From Nostoc sp. NMS9 (GTDB lineage: Bacteria; Cyanobacteriota; Cyanobacteriia; Cyanobacteriales; Nostocaceae): DNA of 64,000 nt. The translations under genes were made by a program, and so were the position numbers. How positions within the stretch are numbered: the first letter of the stretch is position 1; the number at the start of each line of letters is the position of its first letter. Shown here in pieces: positions 9,064 through 18,484 of this stretch. The stretch is taken from the NCBI RefSeq assembly GCF_017114995.1, contig NZ_JABXKL010000088.1:1-64000 (forward strand). Direction: 5' to 3'. The notes under the pieces are model-generated. The model was not told the origin of the DNA, ran no database searches, and saw only the letters and a list, made by a program, of their open reading frames with translations.

Positions 9064-9302
9064 AAACCTTCAAAACTAGCTAGGTAAAGCGAATAAGTTA
9101 AAATACGGTTGTAATAATTAAAACTTGTGTCATAAAGTACAAATAGTTTTCCCTACTTTTTTCGATTTTTAAAGCTGTAATAAAACATTTTAAGATTTGA
9201 TTACAGAAAGTTTTGTCATTTAAATAAGCTTTTTAAGAAATTAGTTGTCGAGTCTTGGGCAAATTCACAAAGTAAAATTAGGTACAGCAAGAGGAGGCTT
9301 CC
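9064..9302 (+). promoter_or_regulatory. Leader region of the H-NOX operon
   Basis: AT-rich non-coding DNA ahead of the H-NOX gene. A very strong ribosome-binding site, AGAGGAGG, lies just before the ATG at 9303 and fixes that start. I see no other recognisable site. Confidence 0.45.
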
Positions 9303-9854
9303 ATGTACGGATTAGTGAACAAGGCGATTCAAGACATGGTGTGCAGTCGCTTTGGCGAAGATACTTGGAAAACAATCAAGCAGAAAGCAGAGGTGGATGT
9401 AGATGTTTTCCTCAGTATGGAAGGCTATCCCGATGACATCACCCACAAGCTGGTAAAAGCTGCTAGTGTCATTCTCGGTTTATCTTCCTCAGAGATTATG
9501 CAAGCCTTTGGGGAATTTTGGGTTCAGTACACTGCTCAAGAAGGCTATGGCGAATTGATGGATATGAGTGGAGATGCACTCCCTGAGTTTTTAGAAAACC
9601 TTGATAATCTTCATGCTCGTGTAGGAGTTAGTTTTCCTAAACTCCAACCCCCATCATTTGAGTGTACTGATATAGAAGAAAATTCTCTGAGCTTACATTA
9701 TCGCTCTGATAGAGAAGGGTTAACGCCAATGATTCTTGGACTAGTCAAGGGATTGGGAACCAGGTTTGATACAGAAGTTCATATTACCCAAACCCAAAGT
9801 CGAGATGAGGGTGCTGAACATGATGAATTTTTAGTGATTTATAAACCAAATTGA
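9303..9854 (+). CDS. H-NOX haem nitric oxide/oxygen-binding sensor
   Basis: 183-residue soluble gas sensor related to the sensor domain of guanylate cyclase. The proximal haem ligand is His104 in ENLDNLHARVG. The haem-propionate clamp Y-x-S-x-R is Tyr133-Arg137 (YRSDR). The MYGLVNKAIQDM start is the classic H-NOX beginning and closely resembles the structurally studied Nostoc protein. The next gene, ten bases downstream, is an HNOBA-type kinase, so this protein most likely binds NO and alters kinase activity. The tryptophan in FWVQY corresponds to the distal-pocket Trp of the Nostoc protein (from memory). Confidence 0.95.
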   Translation: MYGLVNKAIQDMVCSRFGEDTWKTIKQKAEVDVDVFLSMEGYPDDITHKLVKAASVILGLSSSEIMQAFGEFWVQYTAQEGYGELMDMSGDALPEFLENLDNLHARVGVSFPKLQPPSFECTDIEENSLSLHYRSDREGLTPMILGLVKGLGTRFDTEVHITQTQSRDEGAEHDEFLVIYKPN

Positions 9855-9864
9855 GTGCAGTAGC

Positions 9865-11313
9865 ATGGCTCCTCCTCACCTTACACTTTCGCCAGAGTTG
9901 CTGGCGAAAGCTTTTCCTTTCCACTTTGCCTTTAACCGTAATCGGGAAATTGTACAAGCTGGTGATGTCTTCGGGCGCATTTGTCCTGAACCATTAGTTG
10001 GTAAATTGATTGAGCAGCATTTTCAGATCAATCGTCCAAAAATTTTGGTCGATTTTGATGTTATTAGTAAACAGTCTCGTGCCCTGTTTATATTAGAGTT
10101 TCTCCACAATGGAATGCATCTCAAGGGTCAGATGATGTATCAACCAGAGGAGGAGGTGATATTTTTTTTAGGTTCTCCCTGGATTACAGATACAACTAGC
10201 CTCGCTCCTCTGGGTATAAAACTCAAAGACTTTGCAATTCACGACCCAATTGTTGATTTCTTGTTTCTACTACAAGCTCAGAATACTGCTTTGGCTGATG
10301 CTAAAAAGTTAACAAGTGAACTGAAACAGCAAAGAGCACAACTACGGAGCGCGCTACAAATCAAGGAGAATTTGGCTGAAATTGCTGAGGCTCAGTCTAA
10401 AAAATTGGAAAAATCTCTCCGGGAGCTACAACAAACTCAAGCCCAATTAGTTCAGGCTGAGAAAATGTCCAGTCTGGGTCAGTTAGTTGCAGGAGTGGCT
10501 CACGAAATTAACAATCCTGTTAACTTTATTTACGGTAATTTGAAATATGTAAAAGATTATACGCAGTGTTTGCTGAATCTTGTGTATCTTTACCAGCAAT
10601 TTTATGCCAATCCTGTGTCAGAAGTTCAAGAATACATTAAGGAGATTGAGTTAGATTTTTTACTAGATGATTTGCCCAAAATCCTAAATTCGATGGAAGT
10701 AGGAGCCGAACGGATCTCTGAAATTGTCTTGTCTCTGCGGAATTTCTCTCGTCTTGATGAGGCGGAGAAGAAAAGAGTTGATATTCACCAGGGACTGGAT
10801 AGTACTTTGCTGATTTTACAAAGTCGCTTTAAGGATAGTGTTGATCGTCCTGGGATCAAAGTAGTGAAAAATTATGGAGATTTACCTTTAGTAGATTGCT
10901 ACGCTGGCCAACTCAATCAAGTATTCATGAATATTATCAGTAATGCAATCGATGCGCTCGATAACTATGATAGTAGACGCGCGATCGCAGAAATTAATGC
11001 TAATCCTAATATAATTACAATTACTACGGAAATCATCGAAACGAACTGTGTAATCCGAATTGCCGATAATGGTTCAGGAATAACAGAAGCAGTTAAGGAA
11101 CGACTGTTTGATCCATTTTTCACAACTAAGCCAGTTGGTAAGGGCACAGGATTAGGTTTATCAATTAGCTATCAGATTATAGTTGAAAAACATGGGGGAA
11201 CACTAAGATGTATATCAGAACCTGGGCAGGGAACTGAGTTCTGGATTGAAATTCCCCTATCTATGAACAAACAAGCAGATCATTGTGTGAAATCATTAAG
11301 TTTAATTAAATAA
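9865..11313 (+). CDS. H-NOX-associated histidine kinase (HNOBA domain)
   Basis: 482-residue soluble sensor kinase. Residues ~10-145 match the HNOBA (haem NO-binding associated) domain, including a PFHFAFNRN start, an LKGQM strand and a FLGSPW motif. A coiled coil follows (~150-205). The dimerisation helix holds the phospho-acceptor His213 in GVAHEINNPVNF. The ATPase domain has an N-box (NIISNAIDAL), a G1 box (ADNGSG) and a G2 box (GKGTGLGLSI). It is the presumed partner of the H-NOX protein; no response regulator is adjacent, so the output target lies elsewhere. The GVAHEINNP type is common in cyanobacterial soluble kinases. Confidence 0.93.
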   Translation: MAPPHLTLSPELLAKAFPFHFAFNRNREIVQAGDVFGRICPEPLVGKLIEQHFQINRPKILVDFDVISKQSRALFILEFLHNGMHLKGQMMYQPEEEVIFFLGSPWITDTTSLAPLGIKLKDFAIHDPIVDFLFLLQAQNTALADAKKLTSELKQQRAQLRSALQIKENLAEIAEAQSKKLEKSLRELQQTQAQLVQAEKMSSLGQLVAGVAHEINNPVNFIYGNLKYVKDYTQCLLNLVYLYQQFYANPVSEVQEYIKEIELDFLLDDLPKILNSMEVGAERISEIVLSLRNFSRLDEAEKKRVDIHQGLDSTLLILQSRFKDSVDRPGIKVVKNYGDLPLVDCYAGQLNQVFMNIISNAIDALDNYDSRRAIAEINANPNIITITTEIIETNCVIRIADNGSGITEAVKERLFDPFFTTKPVGKGTGLGLSISYQIIVEKHGGTLRCISEPGQGTEFWIEIPLSMNKQADHCVKSLSLIK

Positions 11314-11331
11314 ATACTTTTAGTCAATTTT

Positions 11332-11343
11332 CGAGCGATCGCT
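11332..11343. repeat. HIP1-centred palindrome GAGCGATCGCTC
   Basis: A 12-base perfect palindrome around the GCGATCGC octamer, 19 bases after the kinase stop. It is one of many HIP1 copies in the window; no T-tract, so not a terminator. Confidence 0.5.
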
Positions 11344-11554
11344 CTTAACTATAGCAATTCTAAATCTTTAGTATAAAATATTACTTTTTTATTGCGGAGT
11401 AGAGATTGCAATTTGTCAGAAATATTGAACTAGTGGTGTATTGAAGTTAACAACTCTAAGATTTATGGTTGTAAAGCCTACTTATGAGTTATAAGTTATG
11501 ATTTATGAGTTTTATTTTTAACTCCTAATTTCTAACTTTTTACCTGTACTGATC

Positions 11555-12757
11555 GTGAATCTACGCCACCTGATTCCAATTTTTGATAGTTCAGTCTCCA
11601 ACTGGGCATTAGAAGCGCGGTTGTTGCGCTGGTTAACCTTGATTTGGCTGTTTGTCGGCTTGATCATGCTATTTTCAGCATCATATCCTGTTGCTGATGC
11701 CCGTCAAAATGATGGTTTGTACTACTTTAAACGTCAACTGCTTTGGGTCTTAGTTTCCTTAATCGGATTCAATATTATTGTTAATTCGCCGTTGCAGAAA
11801 ATTTTGGGATTATCCCATTGGTTTTTGTTGCTGTTTTTGGGGTTAATTTTTGTCACACTGATCCCAGGGTTGGGAAAAAAGGCTTTTGATGCAGCACGTT
11901 GGATTGCGATCGGGCCAATTCCGATTCAACCTTCAGAACTAATTAAACCCTTTTTGGTATTGCAAAGTGCGCGGCTTTTTGGTCAGTGGGAACGAATTAG
12001 TTGGCAGGTTCGCTTCGCTTGGTTGGGCGTTTTTGGTCTGGTACTTTTAGGAATTCTTGCCCAGCCTAACTTGAGTACAACGGCACTTTGCGGCATGACT
12101 ATCTGGCTAATTGCTCTAGCAGCTGGCTTACCTTACAAGTACCTGGGAGGAACAGCAATTGGTGGAGTAATGTTGGCACTACTCAGTATTAGTATTAAAG
12201 AGTATCAGCGTAAGCGGGTGATGTCATTCCTCAATCCTTGGGCGGATGCTACAGGAGATGGCTACCAGTTGGTGCAAAGTCTACTAGCTGTGGGTTCTGG
12301 TAAAACTTGGGGAGCTGGATATGGGCTTTCTCAACAAAAGCTGTTTTATTTACCAATTCAAGATACCGATTTTATTTTTGCGGTGTTCGCTGAAGAGTTT
12401 GGCTTTGTTGGCAGTATGGTGTTGTTGGTACTTTTAGCTACATTCGCTACTCTCGGATTAGTTGTGGCGCTGAAGGCTAAAAATATAGTACATAGATTAG
12501 TAGCGATCGGCGTGACGACTTTGATGGTAGGACAATCATTGCTCCACATCGGTGTTGCTACAGGTTCTCTTCCTACTACTGGCTTACCTTTGCCCATGTT
12601 TAGTTATGGTGGTAATTCCATGATTGCCAGCTTAATAGCTGCTGGGTTGTTGATTCGGGTAGCACGTGAGAGTAGTGAAGCTGAGATAGTACCGTTGCGA
12701 AAACCTCTGTTTGAAAATGGGAGCAGACGCCGAGCTTTTCATAAAACTAGGAATTGA
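11555..12757 (+). CDS. ftsW: Cell-division SEDS protein FtsW
   Basis: 400-residue polytopic membrane protein of the SEDS family, the glycosyltransferase that polymerises septal peptidoglycan from lipid II. About ten hydrophobic helices are visible. Signature regions are ARWIAIGPIPIQPSEL (~residues 125-140), the Asp of QDTDFIFAVFAEEFG which is the catalytic region, and the C-terminal TGLPLPMFSYGGNSM. The start is GTG; no better ATG lies near. It is monocistronic by spacing. RodA is the alternative, but the sequence reads as FtsW-like. Confidence 0.88.
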   Translation: MNLRHLIPIFDSSVSNWALEARLLRWLTLIWLFVGLIMLFSASYPVADARQNDGLYYFKRQLLWVLVSLIGFNIIVNSPLQKILGLSHWFLLLFLGLIFVTLIPGLGKKAFDAARWIAIGPIPIQPSELIKPFLVLQSARLFGQWERISWQVRFAWLGVFGLVLLGILAQPNLSTTALCGMTIWLIALAAGLPYKYLGGTAIGGVMLALLSISIKEYQRKRVMSFLNPWADATGDGYQLVQSLLAVGSGKTWGAGYGLSQQKLFYLPIQDTDFIFAVFAEEFGFVGSMVLLVLLATFATLGLVVALKAKNIVHRLVAIGVTTLMVGQSLLHIGVATGSLPTTGLPLPMFSYGGNSMIASLIAAGLLIRVARESSEAEIVPLRKPLFENGSRRRAFHKTRN

Positions 12758-12814
12758 GCTAGCAAAAGCTACGATAGACAAAGTTTTACGCTCTTTGCAG
12801 GAATTGAATAGATT

Positions 12815-13660
12815 ATGGAAGACTTAAAACAAGCAATAATCAGCTACTCTAGCACAGACCTCGAACAACGCAAACATTGGTATTCTCCGGCAGCAGAAGC
12901 TTACAATCAGGCAAGACCACGTTATCCTCAAGATTTGATTCACCAAGTTGTGGAACTTGCTCAACTCTCCACTAACTCAAAAATTCTGGAAGTGGGATCT
13001 GGCCCTGGAACTGCAACAGTAGGCATCGCTCAATTGGGTTGCTCTATAATCTGCTTAGAACCCAATCCAGATTTTTTCCGGTTAGCTCAACAGAATTGTC
13101 AACCGTATTCCAATGTAGAGATACAGAACACATCCTTTGAAGAGTGGGAACTTAAAGCACTTGAATTTGATGCAGTTTTAGCCGCCAGTTCTTTTCATTG
13201 GATATCACCAGAAGTTGGATATCCAAAAGCAGCAAATGCCCTAAAAGAAAATGGCAACCTAATTTTATTGTGGAATAAGGAACTTCAACCCAGCTACGAA
13301 ATATACCAAAGTTTATCGCAAGTCTATCAACTACATACTCCATCTCTTAACCGATATGAAGATCAAAAAACTCAAGAATATATCTTGAGACAATTAGGAA
13401 ATATGTCCATTGATTCGGGGCAATTCCAAAACTTGAGAACAGGACAAGTTATATCAGAAGTAACCTACACTGTCGATGAATATTTAACACTTTTGAACAC
13501 CTACTCGCCATACATAAAATTAGAACCAGAAACTAAAGAGTCTTTATTTTTGGGATTGAGGCGTTGTATAGAAGATGATTTTGGAGGCAGTCTGCAACTT
13601 TCATATATCTCTGCTTTTCACATCGCTCAAAAAGTTACCTCCGAGGTAAGGGAGTCTTAA
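12815..13660 (+). CDS. Class I SAM-dependent methyltransferase
   Basis: 281 residues with motif I ILEVGSGPGTATVGIAQLG (~52-70), an acidic strand-2 end (CLEPNPDF), and FDAVLAASSFHWI as motif II/post region. This is the Methyltransf_11 type of unknown acceptor. Its last 26 bases overlap tail-to-tail with the convergent gene ending at 13635, so transcription of the two may interfere. Confidence 0.85.
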   Translation: MEDLKQAIISYSSTDLEQRKHWYSPAAEAYNQARPRYPQDLIHQVVELAQLSTNSKILEVGSGPGTATVGIAQLGCSIICLEPNPDFFRLAQQNCQPYSNVEIQNTSFEEWELKALEFDAVLAASSFHWISPEVGYPKAANALKENGNLILLWNKELQPSYEIYQSLSQVYQLHTPSLNRYEDQKTQEYILRQLGNMSIDSGQFQNLRTGQVISEVTYTVDEYLTLLNTYSPYIKLEPETKESLFLGLRRCIEDDFGGSLQLSYISAFHIAQKVTSEVRES

Positions 13661-15944
13661 ATGGGCTATTGTTAGGTGGCAGAATAGGTGGAATTGGGTT
13701 AATGCCAGGTATAGGAGTAGGCTCTACTTTTTTGAGCACTGTGATTGCAAATCCTCTTTGCTGGGGTTGTTGCTTACCAGATATATCATTGACTAGCAGT
13801 CCGATTTGAGGGGGGAAGGCTTGATTGACTGGAAACTTCATTGAACCAACTGCTGGAACGTCATTGCCGTATGGTAGAAGTTTAACCTGAATATTTTCTC
13901 CCTCTACTCTCCAACTCAGAATAGCAGATGTCCCTTCATTGAGAACCAAATTTGGTTGCTCACTACCGTTGATTTTAAAATAGACAATCTTAAATGGTTT
14001 GGGTAATATTTGAATTTTTGATTCAGCTTTTTTAGAACTAATTTTGTCGCTTCCATTGTTAGAAACAGCTTTGATTTCAAATGCAAAATTTCCCACTTTA
14101 TTTGCTACTAAAGGAATATTTTTACATTGCAGTTGTTGATTTTTTTGTGTACATAGTTTTTTAAGTTTAGGGTCTGTAATATTGCCTTGATTAAATTTGT
14201 AGGTAACTGGTTCACCATAAGATGTACCATCATCTGCATTGCCAACAACCTGAAGTTGTGATAGCAATAATGGACGTGCAATTGTCCAACTAAAAAGAAT
14301 ATTTTCAGCTTTTGTATACTGTGGCTTATCTAGCTGAAAATCAATTATTGATGCAATTGGTTTTTCCGCAATTTCTACCTGGGTAGTTTGCGGCGGTGCT
14401 ACTTGGTTATTTCGGGAAAATATTTGTATACCATTGCGATAAAAGGCTTGTAACTCAAAAGTGTAATTCCCTTTTGTTTTCACTCCAGTTTTAACGTTGC
14501 TACAAATTAGCTCTTGTTTATCTTGCACCTGACAAGGAGGTATTTCATTAGCGCTTCCTTTACCCAGTGTTTCAGGAATGCCATTGCTAAAGTCATAAGT
14601 AATAGGCTGAATAGGTTGGGAACCTTTAGCCGTCAAAACTAACTTTGTTAACTGTTTATAGGGGTGAATTTCCCAGTTTAAAGCTACCTCATCACCTTCA
14701 GTAATTTGAGAGTCATTTGCACTAAAATTTTCTAATCTCAAAGGTTCGGGGTTTAAAATTCGCCAAATGATAAATCCTATCCCTCCCAATAACCCCAAAA
14801 TTGCCAAAATTAACAGAAGAAATTGCCACCAAGGACGGGGTTTCCATACCAAAGTTCCTTGAGGCAGTGTATTCGGTAGGGGTAAATTTTGTTGGTCTTT
14901 GATGTTGAGTTGAAAGTTGACCACTAGCCCTGCACCAAACCACGGTCGTCGCCACCAAGGTTTGGGTTTGACCGTCAAATTAGCCAGAGCACTTCTATTA
15001 GGTAATAATCTTACTTCAGTGGGATCAAATTTGTAAGTATATAGTTCTTCTTCGTCTCGACTTTTTAAGTTTAATATCAGTTCGCGGACAATATTACCTT
15101 GGTTAGCGAGTGATAATTCGTACTTGCCAAGGCTACGGCTAACTTGTCCCAAGATGGTATTAAGTTCTATATCTAAGCGATAATTTGTCGGAATTTGGAT
15201 ATAGACCAAATCCAGCAGTACTAAGTCTGGAGAGTTTTCTGAATACAAGCGGATTGTCGGAGAATAGCTTCCTGCAAGGGTATCCCCAGGTGGGTGAAAT
15301 TTCAATAATATTTGACCTTGAGTACCAGGATTGAGTTCTAGTGCAGTCACGTCAGACACTAATCCTGGTCCCTCAAATCCAGTTGCAGGATAATTAATTG
15401 TGAACCAGTCATCGTCTAAATCTGGACAACTCAAGCGGAATCTGTCTACGAGATAAGAGCGATTGTCAACTATTACCTCCACTTGCAGAGGCTGACTAGG
15501 ATTGAAAATTAACGGTTTGTTGGGGTTGGTGTTAGGTCTAATGGAAAATGTCGGGTCGTTCACCCGAATTGCGGTCTGTTCTTTTAGCAGAACCTTAATT
15601 TGGTTTGGGAAGGTTATGGGTGTATCTTGTGGATAATGTAGAGGAGAATCTGCGACTAGTGTATAGTCATAGGTTCCTGGGAGAGCATTTGCGGCGATTT
15701 GAAACTCAAATCTTACTTCGTCACTATTTTGCCCTGGAGCTAATGCTAAACTTTCTCTAGGAGAACTAGACCAACCGGTTAAATTTTGAAATACTTCGTC
15801 AAAAACAAAATATAAGTCAATAACCGCACTCGGATCTCCCTGATTGATTACAACAATATAGAGTTCAATCGCATCTCCTGGCATCCCAAATTGAATTCCA
15901 GGTGGGTTGATAATAACTTGCAGTGGATTGAATTTAGCTTGCAT
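13635..15944 (-). CDS. Membrane protein with beta-sandwich (COG1470-like) repeats
   Basis: About 769 residues from the preferred ATG at 15944, which has AAGGGA upstream; an in-frame ATG at 16001 would overlap the upstream gene and lacks such a site. The N-terminal ~390 residues are repeated Ig-like/NEW3-type beta domains with no signal peptide. One membrane helix (PWWQFLLLILAILGLLGG, around residues 390-420) follows, then three more Ig-like domains and a Pro-rich tail. The block before the helix (KPKPWWRRPWFGAG) resembles the same position in the neighbour at 15958-18192, so the N-terminal halves look paralogous. Only 13 bases separate the two genes, so they form an operon. Function unknown. 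Confidence 0.8.
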   Translation of the reverse strand: MQAKFNPLQVIINPPGIQFGMPGDAIELYIVVINQGDPSAVIDLYFVFDEVFQNLTGWSSSPRESLALAPGQNSDEVRFEFQIAANALPGTYDYTLVADSPLHYPQDTPITFPNQIKVLLKEQTAIRVNDPTFSIRPNTNPNKPLIFNPSQPLQVEVIVDNRSYLVDRFRLSCPDLDDDWFTINYPATGFEGPGLVSDVTALELNPGTQGQILLKFHPPGDTLAGSYSPTIRLYSENSPDLVLLDLVYIQIPTNYRLDIELNTILGQVSRSLGKYELSLANQGNIVRELILNLKSRDEEELYTYKFDPTEVRLLPNRSALANLTVKPKPWWRRPWFGAGLVVNFQLNIKDQQNLPLPNTLPQGTLVWKPRPWWQFLLLILAILGLLGGIGFIIWRILNPEPLRLENFSANDSQITEGDEVALNWEIHPYKQLTKLVLTAKGSQPIQPITYDFSNGIPETLGKGSANEIPPCQVQDKQELICSNVKTGVKTKGNYTFELQAFYRNGIQIFSRNNQVAPPQTTQVEIAEKPIASIIDFQLDKPQYTKAENILFSWTIARPLLLSQLQVVGNADDGTSYGEPVTYKFNQGNITDPKLKKLCTQKNQQLQCKNIPLVANKVGNFAFEIKAVSNNGSDKISSKKAESKIQILPKPFKIVYFKINGSEQPNLVLNEGTSAILSWRVEGENIQVKLLPYGNDVPAVGSMKFPVNQAFPPQIGLLVNDISGKQQPQQRGFAITVLKKVEPTPIPGINPIPPILPPNNSPFKTPLPRR

Positions 15945-15957
15945 GTCATTGATTCCC

Positions 15958-18192
15958 TTATTTGATGCGGTGTAATTTAACCTGAAAATCTTCACCACCA
16001 CTCACAATCATGGTTCCTTGATTGGTTTTCAAGTCGATACTATTGATTTTTTTAGAGCTTTGGTAAATTGTTTTACCTTCTGCTGCTCTTGTTTTGTCAA
16101 GCTTATGTTCGGGAGTTAAGTACCAAACTACGACTCGTCCATCATCGCCACCACTTACTAAGAGACTACCATCGTCACTAAATGCTAGAGTCCGCACAGA
16201 TGTTTTTGATGCTGACCAACGGTCTAGTTGTGAACAATTAAGTTCATTTACTTTTTCTAGCGGATTCGGATTTTTGATAGTTTGACACTGATTTAAATCC
16301 CAAATCGTAATAAATCCCGCAGAATCAGAAGTTGCGAGGATTTTTCCTGTTGAGTCAGGAACAAAAGCTAATCCCCAAATATAGTCTTCAGGCCCAACTA
16401 ATGGGTCTAGTTTTTCTAGATTTTGCACTGATAAACTTGGGGATTGTTTATCAGATTGAGTTTGATTCCACTGCCATAATATAAAACGCTTAAAGTTTCC
16501 AGCAATTACTAGAGTTTTTGCATCTGGGCTGAGATTTAATGCCCGGACTTGGAAACCTGAGAGTTTCAATCTACTTTGTACGTCAATAACTTGCGGTTCT
16601 GGCAGAAAATCGCTGTTAGGCGCTGGTCTTGACCATAGTCTCACTTTACCACTGCCATACCCACTGAATAAGTTAAGTGAGTTTGAGGTGAAAGCTAGGT
16701 CAAAAACGCGATCGCCTTTTGCTTTAGGATCTTTAAGGTCTTGAAGTTGGCTAATCTTTGCACCTGAAGGAACATCTCTGAGTTCAATTACACCATTATC
16801 TAAACCAACAGCAGCACGATTATTTTGTAATGGCATGAAGCGCAAGACTTCTACAGCGTCACCGGTAATTGCCATCAAGCCTTTGGACTGTTGCGTTTGG
16901 TCACAAGCAAGGGGCTGCCCAGCGTATCTTACTGTATCATCAGGGTCTAAGCTATCAGCACCAATTCTCCAAAGTCTTAAGGTGCAATCATCTGAGCCAC
17001 TGACCACAGATAAACCAATGCCACTAAAGCGCACTGAGTTGACAGAACGAGTATGCATTACACCTCTTGGTTGCAAGATTAATGCTAAGAGTGCGGCTAA
17101 TAGTGCGATCGCAGCCAATTGTAGCCATAAAGGTATAATTGGCAGAGTCTTTACTTCTAATGTCTGCGTGGCTGGGTCTGTACTCCCTAAACGTTGGTCG
17201 GATAATTCTGATTTAGCCTCCAGCAACAAAGTTTTGCCGATTCCAATCCAAGGACGTTTTGTTTTAACATCGAGAATAACTTTACTTGTCTCTCCTAGAT
17301 GAAGATTGGCAGTTTCAGGAAGCTTTTTAAAACTACATTTTCGCCAGTCTCTACCCTGCACCTGCACATTAATTTCCTGGTTGAGATTGCTAGAGTTTTT
17401 AAATAGTAATTCAAAGGAAGCTGTATCAGATTTCCAGTCAGGCAACCATGCAGATTTACTGGGAATTTTCAGGTGTTTTTGGGTGGTAGTAAAGTCTATA
17501 AAACCCACTGGTAAAACTTCGATGTTGCCTTCAGCATTAGTTGGATAACCATTATTGCTAACAGCTTCAATAGTAAAAGGGTAATTTTGACTGGGCGCTT
17601 GCACTACAGAAGGAGGTTGGCATTGGAATGTAGCTTCTGCTAAACCACCTGGATCTAAGGGTAATCGGCGTTCTGCACTGCCAGCCAGCCAAGACGGATC
17701 GACGCCTGTAAAACGTAGCATTACCTCAGTTGGTTGTTGCCCCAAGTTCCGCACCCGTACTGGTATATCGACAGAATTGCGGGGATAAACTTGGAACTCT
17801 CGTACAGGCAACTCTACACTTAAATGCGTTGGTCTGTTGTCTCGCTCGATTTTCAGGCGTAGCACAAGTCTGGACTGTTGTGCTAATTGCGGTGAAAAAA
17901 TATTTACCATCAGGTTGACAGTACCAACAAATCCCGGAATGGGTGTATTGAATACGAAAACTTGGAAGATGGTACTACTGCCCGGTGGCTTGGCTGCCGC
18001 TACCTCTGGTTCGAGTCTATACCAGCGATATCCTGTGTTGCGGATTTCTCCGGCTGCGGTAATTTCTATCTGAAAATTAACGAAGCGATCGCTGTCATTA
18101 TTGACAGTTACCTCAAATGATACAGGAGTATCACCTGGACGAAAGGTTAGGTTCTGAGTAGAAAGGCTGGCATTAATAACACTTTTTTCCAT
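15958..18192 (-). CDS. Beta-sandwich/TM/WD40-repeat protein
   Basis: 744 residues. The N-terminal ~350 residues are COG1470-like beta domains. A single membrane helix (PLWLQLAAIALLAALLALIL) follows at about 353-373. The rest is a WD40 propeller beginning HTRSVNSVRFSGIG, with recurring SGSDD-type turns, DLxxxW endings (ITIWDL, VVVWYL) and VSGGED near the end. The architecture suggests a membrane-anchored scaffold with propeller and Ig domains on opposite faces; which face is cytoplasmic is not clear. It is the first gene of the pair with the 13635-15944 paralogue. No catalytic motif is visible and no function is assigned. Confidence 0.82.
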   Translation of the reverse strand: MEKSVINASLSTQNLTFRPGDTPVSFEVTVNNDSDRFVNFQIEITAAGEIRNTGYRWYRLEPEVAAAKPPGSSTIFQVFVFNTPIPGFVGTVNLMVNIFSPQLAQQSRLVLRLKIERDNRPTHLSVELPVREFQVYPRNSVDIPVRVRNLGQQPTEVMLRFTGVDPSWLAGSAERRLPLDPGGLAEATFQCQPPSVVQAPSQNYPFTIEAVSNNGYPTNAEGNIEVLPVGFIDFTTTQKHLKIPSKSAWLPDWKSDTASFELLFKNSSNLNQEINVQVQGRDWRKCSFKKLPETANLHLGETSKVILDVKTKRPWIGIGKTLLLEAKSELSDQRLGSTDPATQTLEVKTLPIIPLWLQLAAIALLAALLALILQPRGVMHTRSVNSVRFSGIGLSVVSGSDDCTLRLWRIGADSLDPDDTVRYAGQPLACDQTQQSKGLMAITGDAVEVLRFMPLQNNRAAVGLDNGVIELRDVPSGAKISQLQDLKDPKAKGDRVFDLAFTSNSLNLFSGYGSGKVRLWSRPAPNSDFLPEPQVIDVQSRLKLSGFQVRALNLSPDAKTLVIAGNFKRFILWQWNQTQSDKQSPSLSVQNLEKLDPLVGPEDYIWGLAFVPDSTGKILATSDSAGFITIWDLNQCQTIKNPNPLEKVNELNCSQLDRWSASKTSVRTLAFSDDGSLLVSGGDDGRVVVWYLTPEHKLDKTRAAEGKTIYQSSKKINSIDLKTNQGTMIVSGGEDFQVKLHRIK

Positions 18193-18484
18193 GCTATTAC
18201 TTATAATATTTTTTTATATTCTGCACGACTAGCACTATTAAAAAATTAATGTCTCGTGAAAACGTGACAATAGCTTTTTTCCTTTGATTATTGAAATTTA
18301 TATACTATTAAATATTGTGTAATAAATTGGCCAATTTATAAAAGTCATTTTCAAAGGCGATCGCTAATAGAGATATCAGCCAAAAAGAATGTAGAGACGT
18401 AGCACTGCTACAGTCTCTACAAGGATTCTAGATAACGCATATTTAGTTTTTGGATATGACCTCTCAGCAACGCCTTAACTCAAA
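18193..18484. other. Intergenic region between two minus-strand genes
   Basis: 292 bases holding the promoter of the WD40 gene and the 3' flank of the Omp85 gene. A HIP1-like GGCGATCGC lies at 18357-18365, and the palindromic repeat at 18391-18420 is listed separately. No gene seen. Confidence 0.45.
18391..18420. repeat. GTAGAGACGTAGCA palindromic repeat
   Basis: GTAGAGAC (18391-18398) pairs with GTCTCTAC (18413-18420), and inside it GTAGCA pairs with TGCTAC (18406-18411), leaving one bulged A. This is a common cyanobacterial intergenic palindrome; a degenerate relative is seen at 38763-38788. Confidence 0.7.

Noticed and set aside
9245..9436. 63-residue frame overlapping the H-NOX start
   Set aside because: Out-of-frame shadow of the H-NOX gene, which has a strong ribosome-binding site and clear family motifs.
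15945..16001. Upstream ATG at 16001 for the beta-sandwich protein
   Set aside because: It lies inside the preceding gene; the ATG at 15944 has a ribosome-binding site and fits the 13-base operon spacing.
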